DNA of 52,211 nucleotides from Fragilaria crotonensis (Eukaryota; Bacillariophyta; Fragilariophyceae; Fragilariales; Fragilariaceae). The stretch is from positions 1 to 52,211 of the forward strand of contig JAKSYS010000443.1 of the NCBI GenBank assembly GCA_022925895.1, given 5' to 3'. Positions 42,319 through 52,211 of the stretch are shown here, in pieces. Each line of letters starts with the position of its first letter. Position 1 is the stretch's first letter. Made by a program: the position numbers and the translations under genes. The notes under the pieces are model-generated. The model had not been told where the DNA came from, did not search any database, and saw only the letters and a program-made list of their open reading frames with translations.

Positions 42319-45300
42319 TTAGACTTTCTGGAAGATATTATGTACCTTGGATCTCATGGACGTCGATGACATTTTGGACTTCGTCGGAGATGAATTGTCA
42401 AATGCGATCGGCTTCGTTGATGGGAAACTACCCGAAGCATCAAATGCAGTGGATGGCGGGTACATGGTTCCCATGCTCCCAGGCGACTTTCCAAGGGAAC
42501 CATTGCCAGAGCTGGTGGATGATGGCTTTTTTGAACTTCGCTGGATGACATTAGGTGCAGTCGTTTGTCCAGGAATCGAATCAGCTGCTGTCAGTCCAGA
42601 CATACCGCCCGACATCATCTTTTTTGGAGGTGCAGCCGCCATGACACCGCCAGCGATGGAAGGTGCAGAGGTCATCATCATCATCGCCTTTGTTGGGGCT
42701 GGCGATGTGGCACCGCCGAGGATGGCAGGCGGACGGGTCATCATCATCATCTTTGTGGGGGCTGGCGATGTGGCACCGCCAAGGGTGGTAGGTGCGGCCG
42801 ACATCATCTTCATATTGGGTTTTGTCGTCATCTTCGTAGTGGGTGCAGCAGTCATCTTCATCTTCATCGTTCTCGTTGGTGCAGCTGTCCCCTCTGTGCC
42901 GAGGACAGGGGATGGCGAAGGAGCTCCTACAGGTGGACTGGAAGGTGAACCCGATGGAACACCGGAAGTTAGGGTTAACGGCGCAGCCGATGGGACACCA
43001 TCGACAGGCCCCGATGACGGGACGGCATTCGGAGCTTTCGTAGACAAGGGGAAGAAAGAATTTTCCTTGGGAATCGGCGTTGGACCGGGAGGAAGACCGC
43101 CATCTCCAGACAATGGGAAGAAAATGGCTCCCGCGAGAAGGACAGGGTTCAGCGTCGATGTATCAGGGCCAAGGGGTTGTCGCGATCTGCGACTGAAAAC
43201 GTTCCGCATCTGCTGTGTCGGCGCAGGTGTCGTCGGGAGAGCCGGTTGAATGGTGTTGCCAACGGTCATGGGTGCCGCAGAAGGCAAAGTCAGGAAAACA
43301 GGCGGAATTGTAAGAGGTGCCTCAGAAACAAAGAATGGACTGGGCAACGAGGAGGGCGAGGATGATGGAAGGATAATCGTAGGTACCACTGATGGCAATG
43401 AGGATGGGTTCAAACTCGGCAAGACAGACCCACTCGGCGACGACGATCCCGATGGCATTGTACTTGGGAAGACGGAATGACTAGGTGTGTGCGAATGTGA
43501 AGGCAGAACGCCAAGACCTGCCGATGGTGACGCAGAGACCACTTGACTGGGCAAGGATGATGCGGATGGGGCCTTGCTTGGCAAGAGCGACTGACTCGGC
43601 GACGAGGATGCTGACGGCTCCTTGCTCGGCACGACGGAATTACTGGGCGCCAACGATTGTGAAGGAGCCTTGCTTGGCAATGATGACGGTGTCACGGACG
43701 GCAGCAGAACGCTTGGACCCGCCGACGGCGACGTAGAGGCCACTTTGCTCGGCGATCCGGATGCAGATGGGTCCTTGCTTGACAACGGCGACGGCGCCAC
43801 AGAAGGAGACACGCTTGGAACAGCTGATGGTGACGCGGAAGCCACTTTGGTCGGCGACGAGGATGCAGATGGAGCCTTGCTTGGCAAGAGCGACTGACTC
43901 GGCGACGAGGATGCTGACGGCTCCTTGCTCGGCACGACGGAATTACTAGGCGCCAACGATTGTGAAGGAGCATTGCTTGGCAATGATGACGGTGTCACGG
44001 ACGGCAGCAGAACGCTTGGACCCGCCGACGGCGACGTAGAGGCCACTTTGCTCGGCGAACCGGATTCAGATGGGTCCTTGCTTGACAATGGCGACGGCGC
44101 CACAGAAGGAGACACGCTTGGAACAGCTGATGGTGACGCAGAAGCCACTTTGGTCGGCGACGAGGATGCAGATGGAGCCTTGCTTGGGAAGACAGACTGA
44201 CTCGGCGACGAGGATGCTGACGGCTCCTTGCTCGGCACGACGGAATTACTGGGCGCCAACGATTGTGAAGGAGCCTTGCTTGGCAATGATGACGGTGTCA
44301 CGGACGGCAGCAGAACGCTTGGACCCGCCGACGGCGACGTAGAGGCCACTTTGCTCGGCGAACCGGATGCAGATGGGTCCTTGCTTGACAATGGCGATGG
44401 CGCCACAGAGGGAGACATGCTTGGAACAGCTGATGGTGACGCAGAAGCCACTTTGGTCGGCGACGAGGATGCAGATGGAGCCTTGCTTGGCAAGACAGAC
44501 TGACTCGGCGACGAGGATGCTGACGGCTCCTTGCTCGGCACGACGGAATTACTGGGCGCCAACGATTGTGAAGGAGCCTTGCTTGGCTTAGCCGATGGTG
44601 TCGATGACGGCAGCAGAACGCTTGGACCCGCCGACGGCGACGTAGAGGCCACTTTGCTCGGCGAACCGGATGCTGATGGGTCCTTGCTTGACAATGGCGA
44701 TGGCGCCACAGAGGGAGACATGCTTGGAACAGCTGATGGTGACGCGGAAGCCACTTTGGTCGGCGACGAGGATGCAGATGGAGCCTTGCTTGGCAAGACA
44801 GACTGACTCGGCGACGAGGATGCTGACGGCTCCTTGCTCGGCACGACGGAATTACTGGGCTCCAACGATTGTGAAGGAGCCTTGCTTGGCAATGATGACG
44901 GTGTCACGGACGGCAGCAGAACGCTTGGACCCGCCGACGGCGACGTGGAGGCCACTTTGCTCGGCGAACCGGATGCAGATGGGTCCTTGCTTGACAATGG
45001 CGACGGCGCCACAGAAGGAAACACGCTTGGAACAGCTGATGGTGACGCAGAAGCCACTTTGGTCGGCGACGAGGATGCAGATGGAGCCTTGCTTGGCAAG
45101 ACAGACTGACTCGGCGACGAGGATGCTGACGGCTCCTTGCTCGGCACGACGGAATTAGTAGGCGCCAACGATTGTGAAGGAGCCTTGCTTGGCTTAGCCG
45201 ATGGTGTCGATGACGGAAGCATAATGCTAGGACCTGCCGATGGCGTCGATGATGGAACCAGAACGCTAGGAGCTTCCGATGGTGACGCAGAGACCACTTT

Positions 45301-47827
45301 GCTCGGCGACCCGGATGTAGATGGTGCCTTGCTTGGCGTAGACGATGGCGACGCAGAGTCCGCTTTGCTCGGCGAACCGGATGCAGATGGGGCCTTGCTT
45401 GGCAATGACGACGGCACATTCGATGGTTTCTTGGAAGGTTGTGTACTAGGAACCTCTGATGGAGATTGCGACTGTGCCTTGGAAGGAGCCCTACTTAGTG
45501 ACGGCACTTTTGATGGCGATGATGATGGTGCCTCAGATGGCACGGCGCTAGGAGCATGTGATGGGGCATCTGAAGGGTCTCTGCTGCGTGACGGCGGGTC
45601 AGATGGGGATGTGGAGGGGACCTGAGAAGGAGCGTTTGACGGCCCTTTACTGGGAGTATTAGATGGTGGTGTCGATGGTATTTCGGAAGGTGCCTTGCTC
45701 GGGACATTGGACGGAGGCTCAGATGGTGCTTTACTTTGCGAAGGCGCTTCCGACGGAAGCGTTGATGGATTGTTAGATGGCGCTTTCGAAGGTCGCTTAC
45801 TAGGCAGATTCGATGGTGACGTCGAGGGTTCTTCGGAAGGCAACTTGCTCGGAACATTGGATGGAGGATCAGATGGTTCTTGACTCAGTGACGGCACTTC
45901 GGACGGTGCCTTGGAGGGCACATCGGATGGTGATGAGGACGGTGCCTTGGAAGGCACGCTCGATGGTGACTTTGAGGGTTCTTTCGAAGGTGCCTTGCTC
46001 GGGCCATTGGACGGAGGCTCAGATGGTTCTTGACTCACCGACGGCACGTCAGAGGGCGTCTTTGAAGGCACCTGAGATGGCTCATTCGATGGTGCTTTAC
46101 TTGGCACATTCGATGGGGCATGAGATGGTGCCTTGGAAGGCGCCTTGCTTGGAACAATTGACGGAGCATCAGACGGTTCTTTGCTGAGGGATGGCACACT
46201 TGACGGATCCTTGGATGGCACACTTGACGGCTCTTTGGATGGAGGTTTACTGGGAACATTCGATGGGGCATCAGACGGTGCTTTGGATGGCACATTCGAT
46301 GGTGCAATCGATGGTGCCTTGGATGGCACATCAGATGGCACAATCGATGGTGCGTTAGATGGCGCAATCGATGGTGCCTTGGATGGCACTTCGGATGGCG
46401 CAATCGATGGTGCGTTAGATGGCGTAATCGAGGGTGCCTTGGATGGCACTTTGGATGGCGCAATCGATGGAGCCTTAGATGGTGCAATCGACGGTGCAAT
46501 CGACGGTGCAATCGATGGCAGGTCAGATGGTGCAATCGATGGTGCTTTAGATGGCCCAATCGAGGGTGCCTTGGATGGCACGTCAGAAGGCGCAATCGAA
46601 GGTGCGTTAGATGGTGCAATTGATGGTGCAATTGATGGCACATCAGATGGTGCAATCGATGGAGCTTTAGATGGTGCCTTAGACGGTGCAGTCGATGGCA
46701 CGTCAGATGGTGCAATTGATGGGGCCTTAGACGGCGCAATCGATGGCACGTTCGACGGCGCTTTAGAAGGTCCTATGCTGGGCGCCTTGGACGGGACATC
46801 AGATGGTCCATGGGAAGGTGCCTTGCTCGGAACTTTGGATGGTGCATCGGATGGTTCTCTACTGATCGATGGCACGTCAGATGGTGCCTTCGACGGCACG
46901 TTAGAAGGCGCTTTAGAGGGCGCTGCACTGAGAGCATTTGATGGAACATTGGATGGTGTCTTGGAAGGTGCCTTGCTCGGAACTTTGGATGGTGCATCGG
47001 ATGGTTCTCTACTGATCGATGGCACGTCAGATGGTGCCTTCGACGGCACGTTAGAAGGCGCTTTAGAGGGCAGTGTACTGGGAGGATTCGATGGGACAAT
47101 AGATGGAGCCTGGGATGGTGCCTTGCTCGGACGATTGGACGGCGTATCTGATGGTTCTCTACTGATCGACGGCGCACCAGACGGTGCCTTCGACGGCACG
47201 TTAGAAGGCGCTTTAGAGGGCGCTGCACTGAGAGCATTTGATGGAACATTGGATGGTGTCTTGGAAGGTGACTTGCTCGGACGATTGGATGGCGCATCTG
47301 ATGGTTCTCTGCTGATGGACGGCAGGGTAGACGGTGCCTTCGACGGCGCGTTAGAAGGCGCTTTAGAGGGCGGTGTACTGGGAGGATTCGATGGGACAAT
47401 AGATGGAGCCTGGGATGGTACCTTGCTCGGACGATTGGACGGCGCATCGGATGGTTCTCTACTGATCGACGGCACCTCAGATGGTGCCTTCGACGGCTCA
47501 TTAGAAGGCGCTTTAGAGGTTGCTTTACTGGGAGCATTCGACGGGACATCAGATGGTGCTTTGGAAGGTGCCTTGCTCGGACGATTGGATGGCGCATCTG
47601 ATGGTTCTCTACTGATCGACGGCACACCAGACGGTGTTTTGCTCGGAACGAAGGATGGCGCATCGGAAGGTGCCTGAACAAAAGGGGATCAAATCGTGAG
47701 CTTTGTTTCTTTAGAGGTAACCATTATTGAAAGCTTTGTTTTCCTGTATCGGAGCCCAACTTACCTCAGTAGCTTCCACCCCAACGACGCTCAGGACGAG
47801 GAACGCAAGGAGGAAGCGGCGCATCAT
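42319..47827 (-). CDS. Giant secreted Ser/Pro-repeat protein 1, 2 exons
   Basis: About 1805 residues. Exon 1 (47827-47765) codes for a signal peptide MMRRFLLAFLVLSVVGVEATE; a 91-bp intron (GTAAGT...TTCAG) follows; exon 2 is 47673-42319, in phase. From residue 22 to ~1400 the protein is PSxx tetrapeptides (APSKAPSNVPS, SISREPSDAPS, IAPSDVPS), with exact long periods of 50 and 101 residues. Next comes a module shared with the neighbouring paralog: NVFSRRSRQPLGP, PVLLAGAIFFPLSGDGGLPP, ENSFFPLSTKAPN. The last ~230 residues have Lys/Met clusters (TKMMMMTRPP, KKMMSGGMSG) and a Ser/Lys-rich end. RRSR could be a proprotein-convertase-like site. A cell-wall, mucilage or adhesion role is inferred from the secreted, repeat-rich, Ser-dense make-up; no domain is known. 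The antisense strand is open by the repeat period only. Confidence 0.85.
43560..45165 (-). repeat. Tandem 303-bp repeats (101 residues) in repeat protein 1
   Basis: The same block recurs at exactly 303-bp steps: its marker ACGGAATTACTGGGCGCC or close variants start near 43634, 43937, 44240, 44543, 44846 and 45149. More than five copies, nearly identical, each with SVVPSKEPSASSSPSQSVLP. Confidence 0.92.
46851..47640 (-). repeat. Tandem 150-bp repeats (50 residues) in repeat protein 1
   Basis: ATGGTTCTCT occurs at 46851, 47001, 47151, 47301, 47451 and 47601, an exact 150-bp step. Each copy codes SISREPSDAPS once. Alternate copies resemble each other more (for example 47151 and 47451), giving a 300-bp higher-order unit. 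Confidence 0.92.
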
Positions 47828-49731
47828 CGTGTTGAGTTTCTTTCACCGAAGAATTTATGTTTTTAAGTATGAAGTATTCACTGGTCATTTAGTTAAGTTT
47901 TGCATGTGCAAGTCATCCTGCTCCCGGCTGACTTTTTTTCTTGTGCTATTACCTATTACAAGCATGCTATGAATGTACAAGCCACTCTCTAAATATCATA
48001 CTCTTGTCTACTCTCTCTCTACTACTACCGTCGTAGTGTACTCCGAGTATCGGATGAACAGCGCAGACCTCGCACTCAAAGCACATGTCTTTCGATAGAA
48101 TAATTCTTGTTCGTGTGTGTGACCATCGACAACAATGGAATAAATGATGGATCAACAAAACTACGAGTACACGTAAGTATCTTGAAATGCTTTGGGCCTA
48201 CTCACAATGTCGTCCGTACCACCAGTTGCCGACAATGACTTGCGTATCGACATCCGGTGTGGAATCACGATAATGTAACAGGATACTCTACTGCCCCTAC
48301 TAGCTAGGTACCAAATACAAGGATTTTACCAGGTGTGATCTACTGATCAATCTAAAGATATACCGAACTTCTCCGAATTGATGGCTACTTCCCCTGGTGG
48401 GGATATGATAGGTGCATGACCTATGAACTCAAAACCTTGATGGATCACGAAGTATAAACTGGATAGAACCCGCTTACATTTGCGGCGCAAGGAATTCTCA
48501 AAACAAGGAGTTGCTTTCAAAAGCACTCGGTGACAAGCGAGTACTCCAGGAGTACACCATCATTTTCATCAATAACGGTACTAGGATACCGACGTCATTC
48601 ATGTCTCTGTACGTGGCAATCGTGGTTGCGAGGTTTGCAATACTGCAATGTCCACATCCTCCGCTATCGACGGTCATGGGCATCAACGTAGAGAAGTGAC
48701 ACATATTACATACGCGCCAAACCATGATGCATGAGACTTCGTTAATTTGGGTGCAAGCGGTGGACGTAACTTGTTGAAATGCGTTGACGTTGTTGGACGA
48801 AGCACACGTTTTACCACTCGAGGACCTAACTCTATATAAGAACCCGAGGCGCCGATCCATCCTATAGATGGATTTAAAGTAGAACAGCATGATGACATCA
48901 GGTCGTCGTCATTTTTGGTTCCTTGAGTGCACACTTTCGTTTGCTCCGCCAAATTTTGTGATGCCATTGTACCTATGGAGATAAGGTTGGTCGTGAGTCG
49001 GAAGGCATAATTGGCATTCTCGGGTCTTCCTCTGCAGGATACATTTATTCACCTTAATACTTCTCATACTGTAACATTTATGCGACGAACGATTCGGTTG
49101 TTTTTGTTGGTTATCCGGTGTGATAGCGTTTTTTACTTCCTGTCTTGCTTCCGTACAGTATTCAGTTAGTGTTCCAGTAGGAATGATATAAATGCGAGTG
49201 CGCGGAATAGTCGTGAGGTTAAATATGTGGCATAAATGATAAATGCAGATATGTGACTGGTCATTTCTAACAATGTCATTTCTTGTGATGACTCGAAATG
49301 CAACTCCAAATATGGTGACGCACTACATGACGAATGCGAATGACGCGAGCACATTATAAACTGGTCGGTAGAAATCGTTGTTACAATATATCTATATACT
49401 GTACAATTTGAATGATGTAGAATTGCGGAGTTGCTTGCTACAATGATGGAGCGAGCCAGCAAGCCGCACACTGTGCGATTAACAAGGCAGCAGCCAGTTC
49501 ACAATCGCCAGGTCGGACCCGTCGTGTCGAAGCCCTACAGTCTGCGCTTTCTTCGTCTGTGACCTCTAGACCTACTAGAAACGAATTCTGATGAGGGTTG
49601 TCGATTCGGACTAAATGGAGTGAGGTCACCATTGTTTATGCGAGATTGAGCATGGGAGCCCTGTTCGAATGCTGAAACACGTCTCGTAGCGTGGACCTCA
49701 CCATTGTCGAGTGCACACGGAGCGGAGCGAC
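47828..49731. other. Intergenic between the two repeat-protein genes
   Basis: No supported gene. The left ~150 bp are the 5' flank of repeat protein 1 and the right end is the 3' flank of repeat protein 2. Short ORFs at 48498-48890 and 49166-49471 (minus) are without recognisable content. Confidence 0.4.
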
Positions 49732-52211
49732 CTAATGTGAAGGGACATATTTCTGCAGTTTTGCACCCATTCCTTCCAAAGGGACGCTTCGATGGTACTT
49801 CAGCGCATTATTAAGCGATGCATTGGTTGGATCTGGAGATGATGCCGGTGACGAGGCGAATGAGGTTTCCGTGCTTTTCATAATTCCAATAGGCTTCGCC
49901 ACGGGAGCCTTCCCAGATCCAATCGACGAATCATTTGGAGGAGGGTTCGACGTCGTGCCCATGGTTCCAACTGGATTTCCCCGTGAATCATTCCTAGAGC
50001 TGAAGGATGACCGTTGCTTACCCATCGATCCCGACTCATCAGTAGACATCATTTTTCCTGCGCCGTTTGAAGACATCATTTTTCCTGCAGGCAACGACGA
50101 CCCGTTCTGTCCGTTGCCATCACTAGACATCATTTTTCCTGCAGGACCAGATTGCATTTTCTTGCCAGGACTAGACGCCATCTTGCCGTTCGGTCCTGTC
50201 GTCGAGGCCCCAATAACAGGGCTTACGGGCGCAGATGACGTCTTCTTACTCGGTGCCGACGACATGTTGCCGTTAGGTGCAGTCGTTGAGGTGCCGAGGA
50301 CAGGGGTTGGCGTCGGAACACCAACAGTTGGGCTGGTAGGTGCAGACGATGGGACGCCGACCGATGACGTTGTCGGCGCAGCAGATGGGACACCGACGAC
50401 AGGGCCGGTTGACGGGACGACATTCGGAGCATTCGTTGACAAGGGAAAAAATGAATTTCTGATTGGAATTGGAGTTGGGCCGGGAGGGAGACCGGCATCT
50501 CCGGAGAGTGGGAAGGATATCGCTCCAGCGAGAAGGACAGGATCCAGCGTCGGAGACCCAGGGGCAAAAGGTTGTCGAGATCTGCGGCTGAAGACGTTTC
50601 GCGTTTGTTGCGTCGGCGCAGGTGTCGGTGTAGGTGTCGGAGGAATGGTATTACCAACATTAAAGGGTGCTGCAGAAGGCGCCGTCGGAAGAACAGGCTG
50701 ACTTGTAAGCGGTGCCGCAGAAGGCGCCGTCGGCAGAACAGGCTGAATTGTAAGGGGTGCCTTAGAAGGAAAGAATGAACTGGGTAAAAACGAGGGCAGG
50801 GCTGATGGGAGGGCAACGATGGGTATCACTGATGGCAATGCAGTAGGGTCATTGGAAGGCAACAAAGAAATTGATGGGATGGGAGTCGAAGACGGACTCG
50901 GCGACGACGAGACCGATGCTATACTCGGCAGTAGGGAATAACTTGGCGACACAGATGCGGATGGTGTTTTGCTTGGCAATAATGAAGGCGTCGCCGATGA
51001 AAGCAGAATGCTTGGACTAGAAGATGGCGATGATGATCCAACTTTGCTTGGCAACGACGACGGTGACACGGATGGAAACAGAACGCTGGGACCATCCGAC
51101 GGAGATGTAGATGGGGCGTCGCTTTGGAAGGAAGGCTGACTCGGCGACGATGACGCTGACGGCTCCTTACTCGGCAAAACAGATTGGCTTGGCGTCAACG
51201 ATTGTGAAGGGACCTTGCTTGGCAACAACGATGGTTCTACCGAAGGAAGCAGAATGCTCGGACTGGTAGATGGTGACGAAGAAGCAGCTTTGCTGGGCGA
51301 CAAGGAAGCAGATGAGGCCTTGCTTGGCAACAACGATGGCGTAACCGATGGGAGCAGAATGCTCGGACTAGCCGAAGGCGATGCGGAGGCAACTTTGCTT
51401 GGCGACGACGATGCGGAGGGGACCTTGCTTTGTAACACAGACTGACTCGGCGACGAGGAAGCCGACGGGCCCTTACTTCGCGAGACAGAATTACTAGGCG
51501 TCAAAGATTGTGAAGGGGCCTTGCTTGGCAGTGAGGACGGTGTCACCGACGGAAGCAGAACGCTAGGACCTGCCGATGGTGACGCAGAGGCCACTTTGCT
51601 TGGCGACCCCGATGCAGATGGAGCCTTGCTTGGCTTAGACGATGGCGTCAAGGACGGAACCAGGATGCTGGGAACTGCCGATGGTGACGCAGAGGCCACT
51701 TTGCTCGGCGACCCCGATGCAGATGGGGCCTTGCTTGGCAACGACGACGGTGTGACCGACGGCGATGCAGATGGATCCTTGCTTGGCAAAACCGACGGCG
51801 AAATTGATGGTTCCCTTGATGGCGAGCTGCTTGCAACTGTGGACGGGCGACCCGACGATGCACTGCTTGGATCCACGGATGGAGAATCTGACGGGTCTTT
51901 GCTTGGGAAGAATGACGGCGACGTTGATGGCACTTTTGAAGGTGAGCTGCTTGCAACTACTGACAGACGACCCGATGGCGCACTGCTTGGATCCACGGAT
52001 GGAGATTCGGATGGGTGCCTGCTCGGCTCTGTGGTCGGCACCTGCGACGGCGAATTTGATGGATCCTTGGAAGGTGAGCTGCTTGCAACCTTCGACGGAC
52101 GTCCTGATGGCGCTTCACTTTTGGATGGCACACTGCTTGGCTTCTTTGATGGAGATTCAGATGGGTTCTTGCTTGGCGATAAAGACGTAGATGGATCTTT
52201 GCTTGGCAAAA
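49732..52211 (-). CDS. Giant secreted-type Ser/Pro-repeat protein 2, 5' part beyond the window
   Basis: The C-terminal ~826 residues of a paralog of repeat protein 1; the N-terminus and any signal peptide lie past 52211. It opens in PSxx repeats (PSKDPSTSLSPSKNPS, SASGSPSKVASASPSA) and then has the shared module: QQTRNVFSRRSRQPFAPGS, LLAGAISFPLSGDAGLPPGP, RNSFFPLSTNAPNVVPS. After it come GKMMSS units (AGKMMSSDGNGQNG, AGKMMSSNGAGKMM) in place of the TKMMMM clusters of protein 1. The C-terminus differs (GMGAKLQKYVPSH). Same strand and 1.9 kb from protein 1 indicate a tandem gene duplication. Uninterrupted frame. Confidence 0.85.
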   Translation of the reverse strand, partial: LPSKDPSTSLSPSKNPSESPSKKPSSVPSKSEAPSGRPSKVASSSPSKDPSNSPSQVPTTEPSRHPSESPSVDPSSAPSGRLSVVASSSPSKVPSTSPSFFPSKDPSDSPSVDPSSASSGRPSTVASSSPSREPSISPSVLPSKDPSASPSVTPSSLPSKAPSASGSPSKVASASPSAVPSILVPSLTPSSKPSKAPSASGSPSKVASASPSAGPSVLLPSVTPSSLPSKAPSQSLTPSNSVSRSKGPSASSSPSQSVLQSKVPSASSSPSKVASASPSASPSILLPSVTPSLLPSKASSASLSPSKAASSSPSTSPSILLPSVEPSLLPSKVPSQSLTPSQSVLPSKEPSASSSPSQPSFQSDAPSTSPSDGPSVLFPSVSPSSLPSKVGSSSPSSSPSILLSSATPSLLPSKTPSASVSPSYSLLPSIASVSSSPSPSSTPIPSISLLPSNDPTALPSVIPIVALPSALPSFLPSSFFPSKAPLTIQPVLPTAPSAAPLTSQPVLPTAPSAAPFNVGNTIPPTPTPTPAPTQQTRNVFSRRSRQPFAPGSPTLDPVLLAGAISFPLSGDAGLPPGPTPIPIRNSFFPLSTNAPNVVPSTGPVVGVPSAAPTTSSVGVPSSAPTSPTVGVPTPTPVLGTSTTAPNGNMSSAPSKKTSSAPVSPVIGASTTGPNGKMASSPGKKMQSGPAGKMMSSDGNGQNGSSLPAGKMMSSNGAGKMMSTDESGSMGKQRSSFSSRNDSRGNPVGTMGTTSNPPPNDSSIGSGKAPVAKPIGIMKSTETSFASSPASSPDPTNASLNNALKYHRSVPLEGMGAKLQKYVPSH

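Noticed and set aside
43560-47640. Regular repeats as a CRISPR-like array
   Set aside because: The repeats are long, coding, in frame and have no unique spacers; the genome is eukaryotic.
46133-47677. A 514-codon open frame on the plus strand (LDGTSDGAIDGALDG...)
   Set aside because: It is the antisense shadow of the PSxx repeat; a 12-bp-based period keeps several frames open. No start context, domain or independent signal.
49640-49700. GTTCGAATGC as a tRNA T-arm
   Set aside because: I could not find matching acceptor, D and anticodon arms around it.

Overview
This window looks like nuclear DNA of a diatom (Bacillariophyta), probably a pennate one. The reasons are short spliceosomal introns (72-109 bp, GTAAGT or GTACGT donors, AG acceptors) in several genes, a diatom-type Ty1/copia element, a cAMP-receptor-like 7TM protein, and large secreted proteins made of PSxx or APTx repeats, as often found in diatom genomes. 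The species cannot be named from sequence alone.

Layout. (1) About 360-6765, minus strand: a DIRS-like tyrosine-recombinase retrotransposon (gag-like, RT, RNase H, recombinase) broken into many frames. (2) 8501-15033: a host gene block with an RlmI-type rRNA methyltransferase, then phosphoketolase (minus, 4 exons) and acetate kinase (plus, 2 exons) diverging from a shared 552-bp upstream region. Together these two enzymes turn sugar phosphates into acetyl-phosphate and then acetate plus ATP. (3) 15325-21065: a Ty1/copia element with two 328-bp LTRs that I read as identical and a 5-bp target duplication. (4) 21853-24736: a secreted cytochrome-b5-domain protein on an APT-repeat stalk, and a PI-PLC-like phosphodiesterase. 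(5) 24737-30380: gene-poor DNA holding a GGTAAA foldback array, a Mutator-like element with 75-bp inverted repeats and a 9-bp target duplication, and a PIF/Harbinger-type MITE with a TTA duplication. (6) 30384-31586: a 7TM receptor. (7) 32367-40769: a long LINE (ORF1; endonuclease, RT and RNase H in ORF2), followed by a run of 30 T. (8) 42319-52211: two neighbouring same-strand paralogs for giant Ser/Pro-repeat secreted proteins, the second cut by the window end.

The most useful cross-cutting observation is that nearly every frameshift I could resolve in the DIRS, copia and LINE elements, and at least one of two in the phosphoketolase gene, is a one-base length change in a short homopolymer, mostly a loss. 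The copia element has matching LTRs and so should be young. This points to residual consensus errors rather than pseudogenes; the elements and the phosphoketolase may be intact in the organism.

The most unusual biology is the pair of repeat proteins (exact 150-bp and 303-bp internal repeat periods, a conserved C-terminal module with an RRSR site and Lys-Met clusters), the secreted cytochrome b5 stalk protein, and a SUMO-interaction-like motif in the LINE ORF1 protein.
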